Assembly (NCBI GenBank): GCA_037013685.1
Contig: CM072891.1
Coordinates: forward strand, 17,336,501-17,400,500
From: Acridotheres tristis
Taxonomy: Eukaryota; Chordata; Aves; Passeriformes; Sturnidae
Length of the DNA: 64,000 bases
Reading direction: 5' to 3'
The first letter of the stretch is position 1. The number at the start of each line of letters is the position of its first letter. Under the pieces are notes generated by a model that worked only from the letters and a program-made list of their open reading frames with translations, was not told the DNA's origin and did no database searches. The translations under genes were made by a program, and so were the position numbers. Positions 1-64,000 of this stretch are shown here, piece after piece.

Positions 1-948
1 GGAACTGTTGAATCTAACCAAAACTGCTTTGTAGCAAAACGACCTATTTTCCTCCTGTGGGAAAGCACTCTCGTGCATCCTACCTGCTTCAATTAATTTC
101 AGAGGTTTTTAAGATACACATTACAGCATAACTAACTTAAAAATGTATAGAACATAAGGGGTTTAAGCTTTATGCTACTACATCAGCAGGAATAGTTGTA
201 ACAAATTAGAGGTTCCTTTCTTTACCCCTGGAAACATTTGTTTTATGATGACCAAACATTTTTGATCCAGAATCTGAGGTGAGAGAGACTCCCTTGTTTT
301 CCTATTAGGTGGCAGGGTTGTGCATCCATACAAAGAGCAGGACAGGGTGGTTTTACTTTGCTGTCACCACCTGGGTTAGTGCCTCACACGGCTGTGAGAA
401 CAGAGGCAAAGGAGAGAAAGCAGGACACCTCCAGGACCCAGAACTGGTTAAGCAGTCACCTACACCCTGAATGTATCTCGGTGGAACCTCCAAATGTAGC
501 CGTGGAAAGGAGTTTTAACCCTTTAAGTGCAGTGGAAATAAGATGCACAGCTACATGGGCGTCTTTCATGACAGGAAGAAAGAGACACGTTTATTCAGAA
601 ACACACTTGGTTTTATAGCATGACTGCAACTCCAAGAGTAGAGAAAAGGTGATTGGTTCAGAGAGAAGACACCCCATTGCCAGGGCCTGGTCACACACCA
701 CAACAGGTGTTCTATCTTGTTATTAATTCCTTTTTATTTTGACCAAATTATCACCCTGGGAGAAATTCTCCCTAGCCTTGAGCTGGACCAGCTTATCGGC
801 TGGGAACAGAGCTGAGAAGCTCCAGCCTGGAATATTTTTCAGGCTGCAATTTTCTTCCTTTCTCAATATGTTTCCCACACCCTGAACTAAAAACTTTGCA
901 CAGACAGACAGGTGGAGCACAGGACTGGCACCCAGAGTGGGAGCTCAC
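1..948 (-). other. LRP6 intron 14 (partial)
   Basis: Non-coding sequence downstream of exon 14, running to the left window edge. No reading frame resembling LRP6 exon 15 (the next blade of propeller 4) is visible, so that exon lies outside. Apart from the solo LTR at 472-879, the stretch 1-471 shows no recognisable element. Confidence 0.85.
472..879 (-). mobile_element. Solo LTR of an endogenous retrovirus (alpharetrovirus/ERVK-like), copy A
   Basis: About 90% identical by eye to the LTR at 45514-45883. Read on the minus strand it starts TGTGGGAAAC and carries TATAAAA (611-617 on plus), followed about 16 nt later by AATAAA (590-595), the compact U3-R arrangement of alpharetroviruses. The flanks CCCTGAA (465-471) and CCCTGAA (880-886) match, consistent with a 6-bp target-site duplication plus one chance base. 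No gag, pol or env lies beside it, so it is a solo LTR. Near its 3' end about 23 bp appear duplicated (472-494 versus 495 onward). It is in sense orientation to LRP6. Confidence 0.82.
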
Positions 949-63912
<62,964 letters not shown>

Positions 63913-64000
63913 CTTTTTGGGGGACAGAGAGAGAGACAGAGAGAGAGAGGAAGGATTAAAACATTGGTTGCTTCCACTTGTTGCCGCACATTAAAAATAT
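63913..64000 (-). other. LRP6 intron 3 (partial)
   Basis: 88 nt upstream of exon 4 to the right window edge. It contains only the CT-rich tract and flanking AT-rich sequence. Exon 3 lies outside. Confidence 0.9.
63919..63951. repeat. (GA)n microsatellite serving as exon 4 polypyrimidine tract
   Basis: GACAGAGAGAGAGACAGAGA on plus, so CT repeats on the transcribed sense strand just upstream of CCCCCAAAAAG and exon 4. Confidence 0.93.

Overview
The window is vertebrate nuclear DNA, almost certainly from a bird. The evidence is many short, decayed CR1 LINE fragments, sparse AT-rich intronic sequence with few CpGs, and alpharetrovirus/ERVK-type solo LTRs. A passerine is plausible but not proven by sequence alone. 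No bacterial-style genes, CRISPR arrays, tRNAs or rRNAs were found.

The only convincing gene is LRP6 (the Wnt co-receptor, low-density lipoprotein receptor-related protein 6) on the minus strand. Eleven consecutive internal coding exons run from 63912 down to 949. They correspond to exons 4-14 of the usual 23-exon gene. All have GT-AG splice sites, all phases join, and together they give 2556 coding nt, about 852 residues (roughly residues 216-1068 of about 1613). They encode the end of beta-propeller 1, EGF1, propeller 2, EGF2, propeller 3, EGF3 and the first half of propeller 4. The signal peptide, propeller 1 start, LDLR type A repeats, transmembrane segment and PPPSP cytoplasmic tail lie outside the window.

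Layout, right to left as transcribed: exon 4 (63716-63912); intron 4 with LTR-like sequence; exon 5 (60692-60823); intron 5 (15.2 kb) with CR1 pieces and a solo LTR ending 19 nt before exon 6; exon 6 (45098-45494); exon 7 (44491-44662); intron 7 (34.6 kb), the largest non-coding block, with CR1 pieces, tandem and dispersed duplications and two CpG-richer islands; then a compact cluster, exons 8-14 (9871 to 949), separated by introns of 0.3-2.2 kb. Two more solo LTRs of the same group lie beside the donors of exons 13 and 14.

The most interesting signals concern splicing architecture. Three sense-oriented LTRs each sit 16-70 nt from an LRP6 splice site, and one of them displaces the native branch-point region of exon 6. 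The exon 9 acceptor has been tandemly duplicated into intron 8. A second recent tandem duplication lies just upstream of exon 8. I did not find a convincing novel gene system. Candidate enhancers, a possible 39-nt cassette exon and a small signal-peptide-like ORF are reported with low confidence.
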